Source: DASUCS01 sp036275935 (GTDB lineage: Bacteria; Actinomycetota; Acidimicrobiia; Acidimicrobiales; JACDCH01). Taken from it: 6,923 nt of DNA. Made by a program: the position numbers and the translations under genes. The stretch lies in NCBI GenBank assembly GCA_036275935.1, contig DASUCS010000137.1, positions 1 through 6,923 of the forward strand, given 5' to 3'. Shown here one piece after another: positions 1 to 6,308 of this stretch (its first letter is position 1; the number at the start of each line of letters is the position of its first letter). The notes under the pieces were generated by a model that saw nothing but the letters and a program-made list of their open reading frames with translations, searched no databases and was not told where the DNA came from.

Positions 1-2355
1 ACCGGCACACCGGTGCTCACCTGTGACTTCACCGTCGCGGGCTACGCGCCCGCCGCCGGAGCCGCGGCGAAGGTCAACACGGCGCACGTCGCTGCCGTGA
101 GTGCCGTCGATCCGACACAAACGGCGTTCGACGACGACACCTCCGCGGTGACCGTCAACCCGGTCATCCCCCCGGTGATCAGCGTCGAATTGGTGAAGAC
201 CAACGATGCGAATGGCGACGGGCAGTACAACGACGCCGAGATGGCGCCGGCGCAGAACGCGACGGTCCCCTTCAAAGCGATCATCCACAACCTGAGTTCC
301 GTTCCGGTTCGGATCGACACGCTCACCGATGCAGTTGCGGGACTTCCGTCGCTGCATCCGATCTGCGCCGGTCTGATCGGCACGACGCTCCAAGCCAATG
401 GACAACCGGGCGACTCGCAGACCTGCTTGTGGTCGGAGGCGAATTACGCGCCGGCGCCGACGGCTGGAGCGAAGCTGAACATCGCCGCGGTGACCGTGTC
501 GCAGATCGGTGATCCGACCAACACTGCGTCGGATCAGGACACGTCTGCCGTGACGTCACCCAATCCTGGCATCAGCGTCGATTTGGTGAAGACCAATGAC
601 GCCGATGGTGACGGCAACTACCACGACGCCGAAGTCGCACCGGCCGAAGGCGCCGGCGTCCCCTTCCGGGCAGTGATCACGAACACCAGCAACGTCGCGG
701 TGCAGCTGCTGACGTTGACCGACGAGTTCCCGGCACATGCCGCGAGCGCGATCTGCGCGAACCTCGTGTCGGCACCGACGGTGCTGCAACCGGGCGCTCG
801 GGTGACGTGCAACTGGACCGAGTCGGGGTACGCGTGGGCACCGAACCTCGGCGCCAAGTTGAACGTCGCCCGCGTCACGGTTGGGCAGGTCGGCAACCTC
901 ACCAACACGGCGGGCGCCGACGACTCGTCGGCGGTCACCACCACCGTCCCGCAGATCAGCGTGGGCCTGGTGAAGACCAACGACGCCGATGGTGACGCGA
1001 ACTACCACGACGCCGAGGTCGCACCGGCCGAAGGCGCCGACGTCCCGTTCCGGGCGGTCATCACCAACACCAGCAACGTCGCCGTCCGCATCGATCACCT
1101 GACCGACCTGCTGCCCGGCCACACCACCACCGATGACATCTGTGCAGGGCTCATCGGGACGGTGCTCCAGCCGGGTGCGACGGTGACGTGTGAGTGGACC
1201 GAAGCCGGCTACGCCGGTGCTGCCGGTACGAGTGCAAAGGTGAACGTCGCGGCAGTCGAGGTGTCACAAGTGGGGCACCCCACGAACACCGCGAACGCGC
1301 AGGACACGTCCGCCGTCACCACGGCGGTGCCGCAGATCAGCGTCACCATCGTGAAGACGAACGACGCGGATCGTGACGGGAACTACCACGACGCCGAGGT
1401 CGCACCGGCCGAAGGCGCCGACGTTCCGTTCCGAGCCGTCATCACCAACACCAGCAACGTCGCCGTCCGCATCGATCAGCTCACCGACCTGATCCCCGGC
1501 AGCGCGTCCGCGGATGCGGTCTGTGCCAGCCTCATCGGCACGGTGTTGCAGCCGGGTGCATCGGCGACGTGCGAGTGGACGGAAGCCGGCTACGCCGGTG
1601 CTCCGGATGCTGCGGCAAAGGTGAACACCGCAACAGTGGTCGTGTCGCAGGTCGGACACCCCGACAACTCCGCGACGGCGGACGACACGTCGGCCGTCAC
1701 GACGTCACCGGCACCGCCCGTGATCTCGATCACGGTGGCCAAGACGAATGACGCCAACGGCGACGGTGTCTTCACCGACGACGAAACCGCCAACGCGGGA
1801 TCGACCGTCACCTTCCGTGCCGTCATCACCAACACGAGCCCGGTGCCCGTCGTGATCGACTCGATCACCGACATCTGGCCCGGCTCCGCGGAGACGGCCG
1901 AGTGCGCCGCCCTGATCGGCACGACCGTGCAACCCGGTGCGAGCGTGACGTGTGAATTCACCGTCACCAACTACGCGCCGGACGCCGCTGCGGGAGCGAA
2001 GGTCGACACCGTCACGGTCAAGGTGCACGACGCCAGCGATCCGTCGAACACCGCATCGGCCGCCGATCCATCGACGGTCCGAGGCGCCGCACCGGCGTCG
2101 GTGCTCGCCGAAGTCGTCACTCAGGCACCGCCGTTGCCCCGCACGGGCGCTGACATCGACGCCATGCTGGCGATCGGTCTCGCTCTGATCGCGGCGGGGG
2201 CGTTGCTGATGCTGGCGCAGCGTGCAGCACCCCGCCCGATCCCCGCGACGGCGCGAGGACCAGTGGCATACAACCTCAATCCCCCGGTGATCGACCACGA
2301 CGTGTCCCTCATGCGTCGAGATTCGAGCCCACCGGGCGGAGTGTGGAGACGCTGA
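1..2355 (+). CDS. LPxTG-anchored repetitive surface protein, 5' truncated by window edge
   Basis: The reading frame is open from base 1, so the gene starts outside the window; the GTG at 13 lies inside a repeat and is not a start. The visible 784 codons contain the end of one repeat (to about 177), five full repeats (178-2079) and an Ala-rich linker. After these come LPRTG (2134-2148), a hydrophobic helix (about 2161-2217) and a 45-residue tail to the stop. Each repeat reads as a beta-rich Ig-like module of the DUF11/CARDB kind: an I-S-V-x-x-V-K-T-N-D entry strand, a D-x-[DN]-x-D-[GA] loop ending in Glu, a V-P-F-[RK]-A-[VI]-I segment, two Cys, then an N-x-A-x-V-x-V segment and D-[DT]-S-A-V-T linker. 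Inference: a long stalk or adhesin covalently attached to the wall by a sortase. The exact domain family is not certain and the ligand cannot be read from the sequence. A hairpin terminator follows 37 bases after the stop. Confidence 0.88.
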   Translation, partial: TGTPVLTCDFTVAGYAPAAGAAAKVNTAHVAAVSAVDPTQTAFDDDTSAVTVNPVIPPVISVELVKTNDANGDGQYNDAEMAPAQNATVPFKAIIHNLSSVPVRIDTLTDAVAGLPSLHPICAGLIGTTLQANGQPGDSQTCLWSEANYAPAPTAGAKLNIAAVTVSQIGDPTNTASDQDTSAVTSPNPGISVDLVKTNDADGDGNYHDAEVAPAEGAGVPFRAVITNTSNVAVQLLTLTDEFPAHAASAICANLVSAPTVLQPGARVTCNWTESGYAWAPNLGAKLNVARVTVGQVGNLTNTAGADDSSAVTTTVPQISVGLVKTNDADGDANYHDAEVAPAEGADVPFRAVITNTSNVAVRIDHLTDLLPGHTTTDDICAGLIGTVLQPGATVTCEWTEAGYAGAAGTSAKVNVAAVEVSQVGHPTNTANAQDTSAVTTAVPQISVTIVKTNDADRDGNYHDAEVAPAEGADVPFRAVITNTSNVAVRIDQLTDLIPGSASADAVCASLIGTVLQPGASATCEWTEAGYAGAPDAAAKVNTATVVVSQVGHPDNSATADDTSAVTTSPAPPVISITVAKTNDANGDGVFTDDETANAGSTVTFRAVITNTSPVPVVIDSITDIWPGSAETAECAALIGTTVQPGASVTCEFTVTNYAPDAAAGAKVDTVTVKVHDASDPSNTASAADPSTVRGAAPASVLAEVVTQAPPLPRTGADIDAMLAIGLALIAAGALLMLAQRAAPRPIPATARGPVAYNLNPPVIDHDVSLMRRDSSPPGGVWRR
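178..2079 (+). repeat. Five tandem Ig-like repeats, each with an EF-hand-like loop and a Cys pair
   Basis: Units start at 178, 571, 955, 1336 and 1723 and are 131, 128, 127, 129 and about 119 residues long. In each unit a 12-residue loop begins 27 bases after the unit start (205-240, 598-633, 982-1017, 1363-1398, 1750-1785). The loops have Asp at position 1, Asn or Asp at 3, Asp at 5, Gly or Ala at 6, Tyr or Phe at 8 and Glu at 12, which is the canonical EF-hand ligand pattern. Each unit also has one Cys in a [IVE]-C-A-x-L context and a second in a T-C-x-[WF] context about 20-25 residues later, a spacing that would allow an intra-domain disulfide. The third and fourth units are nearly identical at DNA level in their first third. 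Bases 1-177 are the end of a sixth unit. Confidence 0.9.
2134..2352 (+). other. Cell-wall sorting signal (LPRTG, membrane helix, extended tail)
   Basis: LPRTG is encoded at 2134-2148, followed by the short acidic spacer A-D-I-D, a roughly 19-residue hydrophobic helix (about 2161-2217) and the basic stop Q-R-A-A-P-R-P. This is the standard order for sortase substrates, in which cleavage between Thr and Gly links the protein to the wall. In most such proteins the chain ends a few basic residues after the helix. Here 45 residues follow, including Pro-rich and Asp/His-containing stretches, and the last residues are Trp-Arg-Arg. Confidence 0.8.
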
Positions 2356-2392
2356 CGATGGCGTGACATCGACCGCGTGGGAGCGGAGGCAG

Positions 2393-2421
2393 CGGCACGG
2401 AGATTCATCTCCGTGCCGTTT
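2393..2421 (+). terminator. Probable rho-independent terminator of the surface-protein gene
   Basis: A perfect 11-bp inverted repeat, 2393-2403 with 2408-2418, encloses the four-base loop TTCA. The stem can be lengthened by a G-U pair (2392/2419) and an A-U pair (2391/2420). TTT follows at 2419-2421, so the U tract is short, as is common in high-GC actinobacteria. It lies 37 bases after the stop of the surface-protein gene and about 110 bases before the response-regulator start, so it fits the end of the first transcript. The rest of 2356-2515 shows no gene and no convincing promoter by eye. Confidence 0.75.
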
Positions 2422-2515
2422 GCCTGTTCCGGGGCGGACATCACGCGTAACGCCACTCGACCCGTGTAGTGAGGACGTTCGGCCCTGCAGAAGCACTGCG
2501 GCGCTCTGTCATCGT

Positions 2516-2541
2516 GATCTCGTGGGCATGCCCATGAGATC
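2516..2541. promoter_or_regulatory. 26-bp near-perfect palindrome over the response-regulator start
   Basis: Half-sites GATCTCGTGGGCA and TGCCCATGAGATC pair at 12 of 13 positions; the only exception, 2522/2535, is G opposite T and would still pair as G-U in RNA. The centre is between 2528 and 2529, inside the first possible start codon ATG (2528), and the second in-frame ATG (2534) lies in the right arm. As DNA this is long enough to be a dimer-binding operator. As RNA it would form an 11-bp stem with a four-base loop that holds or hides both start codons. Which role applies, if either, cannot be decided from sequence alone. Confidence 0.55.
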
Positions 2542-3223
2542 TGACCGCGCCGACACGTCCGCCGTACTGGTGGTCGAGGACGACGACACGATCGGCGTAC
2601 CGCTCGTCGAGGGCCTCGAGCTCGAAGGGTTCGCGCCGACGCGCGTTCGGACCGGGCGCGACGCGCTCGCCGCCGCCGAGACCGCCGAGTTCGTGTTGCT
2701 CGATCTCGGGCTTCCCGATCTCGACGGTGGCGAAGTGTGCCGACGCATCCGCGCGCGCACGGATGTGCCCATCATCGTCGTCACCGCGCGCGAGGACGAG
2801 CTCGATCGCGTCCGCCTGCTCGAGTCCGGCGCCGACGACTACGTCGTCAAGCCGTTCGGCTTCCGCGAGCTGGTCGCCCGCATACGGGCCGTGCAACGCC
2901 GCCTCGGCCGGCCCGCCGCGCATGACGTGGCAGTTCAGCGCGTCGGCCCGCTGGAGATCGACCGCGCCGCGCGTCGAGTGCTCGTCGACGGGACCGAGAT
3001 CGAGCTCGCGCCGAGAGAGTTCGATCTCCTGGCGTTCTTGGCCGAGCTGCCAGGGACGGTGCGGACGCGCGAGGACATCATCGCTCAGGTCTGGGACGAG
3101 AACTGGTGGGGGCCGACGAAGACGCTCGACGTGCACATCGCGTCGCTGCGACGCAAGCTCGACGGGCTCGACGTCATCACGACGTTGCGCGGCGTCGGGT
3201 ACCGATTCGATCCGCCGGGCTGA
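2528..3223 (+). CDS. OmpR/PhoB-family response regulator
   Basis: A 231-residue protein, the usual length for the family. The receiver domain (about 10-125) has the acidic cluster E17-D18-D19-D20, the phospho-acceptor D59 in L-L-D-L-G-L-P, the switch T86 and the conserved K108 in K-P-F. The C-terminal winged helix (about 140-228) has the typical R-E-F-D-L-L entry, W-x-x-x-W-W-G recognition region, L-D-V-H-I-A-S-L-R-R-K-L helix and G-V-G-Y-R-F wing. It is a DNA-binding transcription factor activated by phosphorylation, almost surely from the kinase that begins 4 bases after its stop. ATG 2528 is chosen over ATG 2534 only because it is first. Neither has a clear Shine-Dalgarno sequence, and both lie in the 26-bp palindrome. 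The frame is open back to GTG 2363, but that extension would cross the terminator hairpin and adds no domain. Target genes are unknown; the downstream redox cluster is the obvious candidate. Confidence 0.93.
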   Translation: MPMRSDRADTSAVLVVEDDDTIGVPLVEGLELEGFAPTRVRTGRDALAAAETAEFVLLDLGLPDLDGGEVCRRIRARTDVPIIVVTAREDELDRVRLLESGADDYVVKPFGFRELVARIRAVQRRLGRPAAHDVAVQRVGPLEIDRAARRVLVDGTEIELAPREFDLLAFLAELPGTVRTREDIIAQVWDENWWGPTKTLDVHIASLRRKLDGLDVITTLRGVGYRFDPPG

Positions 3224-3227
3224 ACGC

Positions 3228-4682
3228 ATGGCTCGCCGCCTGCTCCTTGCGTACCTGACGATCACCGCGCTGACGCTCGCCGCGGTCGTCATCCCCCTCG
3301 GCTGGATCTTCGCCGACCACGAGCGCGACCAGCTCACCTTCAACATCGAGCGGGACGCACAGGCCGTGGCATCGATGGTCGAGGACACGCTCGAGGCACA
3401 GCGGCCGCCGGCGATCGACGCGGTGCTCACCAACTACCGGGCATCAGGTGGGCGCATCGTGGTCGTCGACCGCCAAGGCATCAGCGTCGCCGATTCCGAT
3501 GACCCAGGTGGTGCAGCTCGTGACTTCTCGACTCGACCCGAGATCGCCAACGCGCTCGACGGGCACCGCAGCACGGGGACGCGCTCGTCCGAGACGTTGG
3601 ACAGGGATCTGATCTATGTCGCCATCCCGGTGGCGTCGGGTGGCACGGTCCACGGCGCGGTGCGCATCACGTATCCGACGTCAGCCCTCGATAGCCGCAT
3701 CCGCAGCGTCTGGTTGCGTCTCGGCGTGATGTCGGCGGTCGTCCTCGGCATCGTCGCCGGCGTCGGGATGCTCCTCGCCCGCAGCGTCACCCGTCCTGTG
3801 CGCCGGCTCGAGCACGCGGCGCGGGCGATGGCGGCAGGCGATCTCGCGGTGCGCGTGGACACGACCGCCGGCCCTCCCGAGCTGCGCGCCCTCGCGCACA
3901 CGTTCAACACGACCGCCGACCAGCTCAACGATCTCATCGAGTCACAGCACCGCTTCGTTGCCGATGCCTCGCACCAGCTCCGCACCCCTCTCACCGCCTT
4001 GCGTCTGCGACTGGAAACGCTGGCACCGTTCGTCGAAGAGCCCGTTCGACCGAAGCTGGACGCCGCCATCGCCGAGACGAACCGCCTCGCCCGTCTCGTG
4101 CACTCGCTGCTCGTTCTCGCTCGCAGCGATGCCACGTCCGCCGCGTGCGAGGCCGTCGACCTGTCGACCGCGGTCCGGCATCGCGTCGACGCGTGGGCGC
4201 CGGTCGCCGCCGACCAGCTTGTGAATCTCGTCGCCGACTGTCCCTCCGACCGGTGGGTCACAGCCATTCCCGGCGCGATCGAGCAGATCCTCGACAACTT
4301 GATCTCGAATGCCCTCGATGTCGCCCCCGACGGCACGAGCGTCACCATTGTCGTGGTGCCCGGCGCAGCGGGCGTGACCGACCTGCACGTGATCGACCAA
4401 GGACCGGGGATGGCAGCAACGGCCCGCGCCCACGCGTTCGAACGGTTCTGGCGACCCGAGCATGCCGGCGGCACCAGCGGCGATGGGTTCGGGCTCGGGC
4501 TGGCCATCGTCGAGCAGCTCGCTCGCCACTCGAAGGGACACGCTCGACTCGACGCGGGCCCGAACGGCGTCGGTCTCGACGCGGTCGTCACGCTGCCGAC
4601 GGCGACCGTGCCGCCGCGGGGAACGGACGGTGCGCCGCCGATGACGGAACCGAACCTTTACCCGACGCTCACCTCGGGCTGA
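3228..4682 (+). CDS. Membrane sensor histidine kinase with HAMP domain
   Basis: A 484-residue protein starting at ATG 3228, 4 bases after the regulator's stop, which suggests translational coupling. Order of parts: membrane helix 1 (about 5-28); extracytoplasmic sensor (about 30-160) with an R-I-V-V-V-D-R-x-G strand and S-V-A-D-S-D-D, resembling a PAS-like or Cache fold; helix 2 (about 163-184); HAMP (about 185-236); and HisKA with phospho-accepting H249 in S-H-Q-L-R-T-P-L. The HATPase domain has the N box N357-L-I-S-N361, G1 D390-Q-G-P-G, the F box F-E-R-F-W-R-P and G2 G420-F-G422-L-G424. Gln follows the catalytic His instead of the more frequent Glu; I recall TctE-type kinases as having the same residue. 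After about 455 the protein ends in a Pro/Thr-rich tail without a domain. No Cys or His cluster in the sensor hints at the signal. The frame is open back to 2727, but that part overlaps the regulator and is a shadow. Confidence 0.94.
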   Translation: MARRLLLAYLTITALTLAAVVIPLGWIFADHERDQLTFNIERDAQAVASMVEDTLEAQRPPAIDAVLTNYRASGGRIVVVDRQGISVADSDDPGGAARDFSTRPEIANALDGHRSTGTRSSETLDRDLIYVAIPVASGGTVHGAVRITYPTSALDSRIRSVWLRLGVMSAVVLGIVAGVGMLLARSVTRPVRRLEHAARAMAAGDLAVRVDTTAGPPELRALAHTFNTTADQLNDLIESQHRFVADASHQLRTPLTALRLRLETLAPFVEEPVRPKLDAAIAETNRLARLVHSLLVLARSDATSAACEAVDLSTAVRHRVDAWAPVAADQLVNLVADCPSDRWVTAIPGAIEQILDNLISNALDVAPDGTSVTIVVVPGAAGVTDLHVIDQGPGMAATARAHAFERFWRPEHAGGTSGDGFGLGLAIVEQLARHSKGHARLDAGPNGVGLDAVVTLPTATVPPRGTDGAPPMTEPNLYPTLTSG

Positions 4683-4729
4683 GCGAGCGCTCACCGCACG
4701 ATCTCTACCGTCCGCTCCACATCCAGTGA

Positions 4730-4749
4730 ACGGTGCCAGCGGGCGCCGT
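4730..4749 (+). promoter_or_regulatory. Hairpin just upstream of the redox-cluster Shine-Dalgarno sequence
   Basis: Arms 4730-4737 and 4742-4749 pair over 8 bp (seven Watson-Crick, one U-G) around the loop AGCG. No T tract follows, so a classical terminator is unlikely. The hairpin ends five bases before the AAGGAG at 4755-4760. It may be an RNA processing or translation-control element, or chance in GC-rich DNA. It sits in the 84-base gap between the kinase and the small exported protein, where I see no clear promoter. Confidence 0.35.
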
Positions 4750-4754
4750 CCGTG

Positions 4755-4760
4755 AAGGAG
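4755..4760 (+). promoter_or_regulatory. Shine-Dalgarno sequence AAGGAG
   Basis: AAGGAG is followed by a six-base spacer and ATG 4767. This fixes the start of the small exported protein at 4767 and argues against the in-frame GTG at 4752, which would put the site inside the coding region. Confidence 0.75.
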
Positions 4761-4766
4761 CGGGCG

Positions 4767-5090
4767 ATGGAACGACGCAAAGCGATCAAAACGGCAGCGG
4801 CGGCCTCGTTGACACTTTTCGCGGGGGCCGCCGGCATCGCGCTCAACTCGGGGATCGTCGGCGCCAGCGGTCAGGACAAGGTCGGAACCCTGAACCCCGT
4901 CGCGTCCGCGTCGAGCACGCCCGTTTCCGTGAACGCCGACGCGCCGCCGGCGGGCACGGCGCGGCCTTCCTCCCCCTCCGTTCAGCGCACGAACGCCAAG
5001 CCCGTCACCACCTCAGTCGCCAGTGGGTACCGCGCCAGCAACGGCCACGGGGGCGACGACCACTACGAGGGTGCCGAAGATGACGACTGA
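4767..5090 (+). CDS. Small exported protein with Tat-like signal and Asp/His-rich tail
   Basis: A 107-residue protein I do not recognise. The start is set by AAGGAG six bases upstream. The N-terminus M-E-R-R-K-A-I-K followed by an Ala-rich hydrophobic stretch (9-26) looks like an export signal; R-R-K-A-I-K is partly like the Tat consensus. A possible signal-peptidase site is V-G-A (31-33). Residues 36-90 are low-complexity Ser/Ala/Pro/Thr/Val, likely unfolded. The last 15 residues hold seven acidic residues and two His. There is no Cys or Trp and no FMN-attachment motif of the D-x-x-[ST]-G-A-[ST] kind. It is the first gene of the redox cluster and its end overlaps the next gene by 11 bp, so joint expression is likely. 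The acidic, His-containing tail could bind a metal or the basic partner encoded next, which is inference. It could also be a poorly conserved linker or wall protein. Confidence 0.78.
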   Translation: MERRKAIKTAAAASLTLFAGAAGIALNSGIVGASGQDKVGTLNPVASASSTPVSVNADAPPAGTARPSSPSVQRTNAKPVTTSVASGYRASNGHGGDDHYEGAEDDD

Positions 5091-5385
5091 GCCATCGCGT
5101 CGACCGCGTCCCCGTCGCCGGCACGCCGCCGCGCGCGCTCGTGTGGTGGTCGGTGGCCTGAGCGCGGCAACGGCACTCGGGTTGATCGGAACCATGGCGA
5201 ACGCGGCGAACTCCGCTGCGGCGGCTCCCGCGCCTTCGACCGCCGCGCCCGGCAGCTCCTCGGTCGTCGTCGCGCCCCGCCCTTCGCGCGCGAGTGGGAG
5301 GACCACGAACGCACCGGCGGTCGCCGTCACCCCGCGAGTCGCGACAACCGTTTCGCCACCGATGACGACGAGTCGAGGAAGCTGA
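5080..5385 (+). CDS. Small Arg-rich exported or membrane-anchored protein
   Basis: A 101-residue protein of unknown family. ATG 5080 overlaps the stop of the previous gene by 11 bp, and GAGG at 5067-5070 is a plausible Shine-Dalgarno sequence nine bases upstream. An N-terminal cytoplasmic part (1-21) carries eight Arg, then comes one hydrophobic segment (about 22-39) ending in M-A-N-A, which could be a signal-peptidase site or the end of a membrane anchor. The rest (43-101) is Ala/Ser/Pro/Thr/Val-rich and looks disordered, with five more Arg. The protein has no Cys, Phe, Tyr, Trp, Asp or Lys and a single Glu, so it binds no cofactor by the usual motifs. Its place between an exported acidic-tailed protein and ApbE suggests a structural or assembly role in the same complex, which is inference. 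An in-frame GTG at 5023 would give a longer N-terminus but spoils the export signal. Confidence 0.75.
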   Translation: MTTEPSRRPRPRRRHAAARARVVVGGLSAATALGLIGTMANAANSAAAAPAPSTAAPGSSSVVVAPRPSRASGRTTNAPAVAVTPRVATTVSPPMTTSRGS

Positions 5386-5387
5386 CA

Positions 5388-6308
5388 GTGCTCGCAACTG
5401 CCGCGCCTCAGCTGCGCGACGTCCGCTTCCGGGCGATGGGCACCGACGTCCATCTCGCCGTCGTTGGTGGTGACGACCATCTGTTGCGCATCGGCGAGTC
5501 GCGAGTCCACGAACTCGAATGCCGGTGGAGCCGTTTCATCGAGACGAGCGAGATCAACGCGCTCAACCGTCGTGCCGGCCAGTCCGTCGTGGTGTCGATC
5601 GACACGTTCGATCTCGTCACGAGAGCGGTTGCGGCGTGGCGCTCGACGCGAGGACGATTCGACCCGACCGTCGGAGCGACGCTCGCTGCGTACGGGTACG
5701 ACCGTGACTTCGCGAGCGTCGCCGACACGATCGCGTCGGTCACGAGCGTCGGACTGCCCCCCGGCCCGGGTGGCGTGTCTTTCGCGCCACGAGTCAATGC
5801 CGTGACCCTCCCTGTCGGCGTGACCCTCGACCCCGGCGGCATCGGCAAGGGATTGGCCGCGGACCTCACGGTCCAGTTGCTCCTCGAAGCCGGCGCGCGC
5901 GGCGCCCTCGCGAACATCGGTGGTGACCTCCGGGTCCAGGGGGAGCCGCCCGCACCCGAAGGCTGGGTCGTCAACGTCGCCGACCCCTTCGACGCCGATC
6001 GGGAATTGTTGCGCGTCGCGATGCCCGACGGAGCAGTGGCGACGAGCTCCCGCCTGCAACGACGGTGGAACACGACGGCCGGTCCCGCCCACCACCTCAT
6101 CGATCCGCGCACCGGCGCGCCGGCGACCACCGACGTCGTTGCCGTCACCGTCGTCGCGGGCGAGGCGTGGTGGGCCGAGGCGCTCACCAAGGCGTTGTTC
6201 CTCGCCGGACCCGACGCGCTGGACGACTTCGAGGACCTGCACGCCGTGATCGTCACCAGCGACGGGACGCGGCACGCGACTCCCGACCTGGAAGCGACAC
6301 TGCGATGA
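5388..6308 (+). CDS. apbE: ApbE-type FAD:protein FMN transferase
   Basis: A 306-residue protein. The family uses Mg2+ and FAD to attach FMN through a phosphoester bond to a Thr or Ser of an acceptor protein. Visible family motifs: M17-G-T-D at the first strand; S-E-I-N-A-L-N-R; F91-D-P-T-V-G; L-D-P-G-G-I-G-K-G (147-155) with D159; N-I-G-G-D-L-R (G178, G179, D180); A-T-S-S (218-221); H235-H-L-I-D-P-R-T-G243. The final metal-loop motif, usually A-D-A-L-A-T-A-L-F, reads A-E-A-L-T-K-A-L-F (263-271), replacing Asp by Glu and Thr by Lys. There is no signal peptide or lipobox, unlike the exported lipoprotein forms of Gram-negative bacteria. Start GTG 5388 has GAGGAA at 5375-5380 with a seven-base spacer and lies 2 bases after the previous stop. 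The stop overlaps the next start (ATGA). The acceptor protein is not in the window. Confidence 0.93.
   Translation: MLATAAPQLRDVRFRAMGTDVHLAVVGGDDHLLRIGESRVHELECRWSRFIETSEINALNRRAGQSVVVSIDTFDLVTRAVAAWRSTRGRFDPTVGATLAAYGYDRDFASVADTIASVTSVGLPPGPGGVSFAPRVNAVTLPVGVTLDPGGIGKGLAADLTVQLLLEAGARGALANIGGDLRVQGEPPAPEGWVVNVADPFDADRELLRVAMPDGAVATSSRLQRRWNTTAGPAHHLIDPRTGAPATTDVVAVTVVAGEAWWAEALTKALFLAGPDALDDFEDLHAVIVTSDGTRHATPDLEATLR

Noticed and set aside
2435..2470. Possible promoter boxes (CGGACA at 2435 and TGTAGT at 2465)
   Set aside because: Each matches consensus at only four of six positions and the spacing of 24 bases is too long.
2363..2527. N-terminal extension of the response regulator to GTG 2363
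   Set aside because: It would translate through the strong terminator hairpin and adds 55 residues with no domain before an already complete receiver.
2727..3227. Open frame upstream of and continuous with the kinase
   Set aside because: It overlaps the response regulator in another frame, is Ser/Arg-rich without any domain, and the kinase has a good first membrane helix from ATG 3228.
4685..4692. GAGCGCTC palindrome just after the kinase stop
   Set aside because: Eight-base palindromes are frequent by chance in this composition and nothing else marks the site.
5047..5058. T-G-A-T string resembling an FMN-attachment site in the frame of the second small protein
   Set aside because: It lies upstream of the likely start ATG 5080, lacks the preceding Asp, and would sit before the export signal on the cytoplasmic side; it is the shadow of the first small protein.
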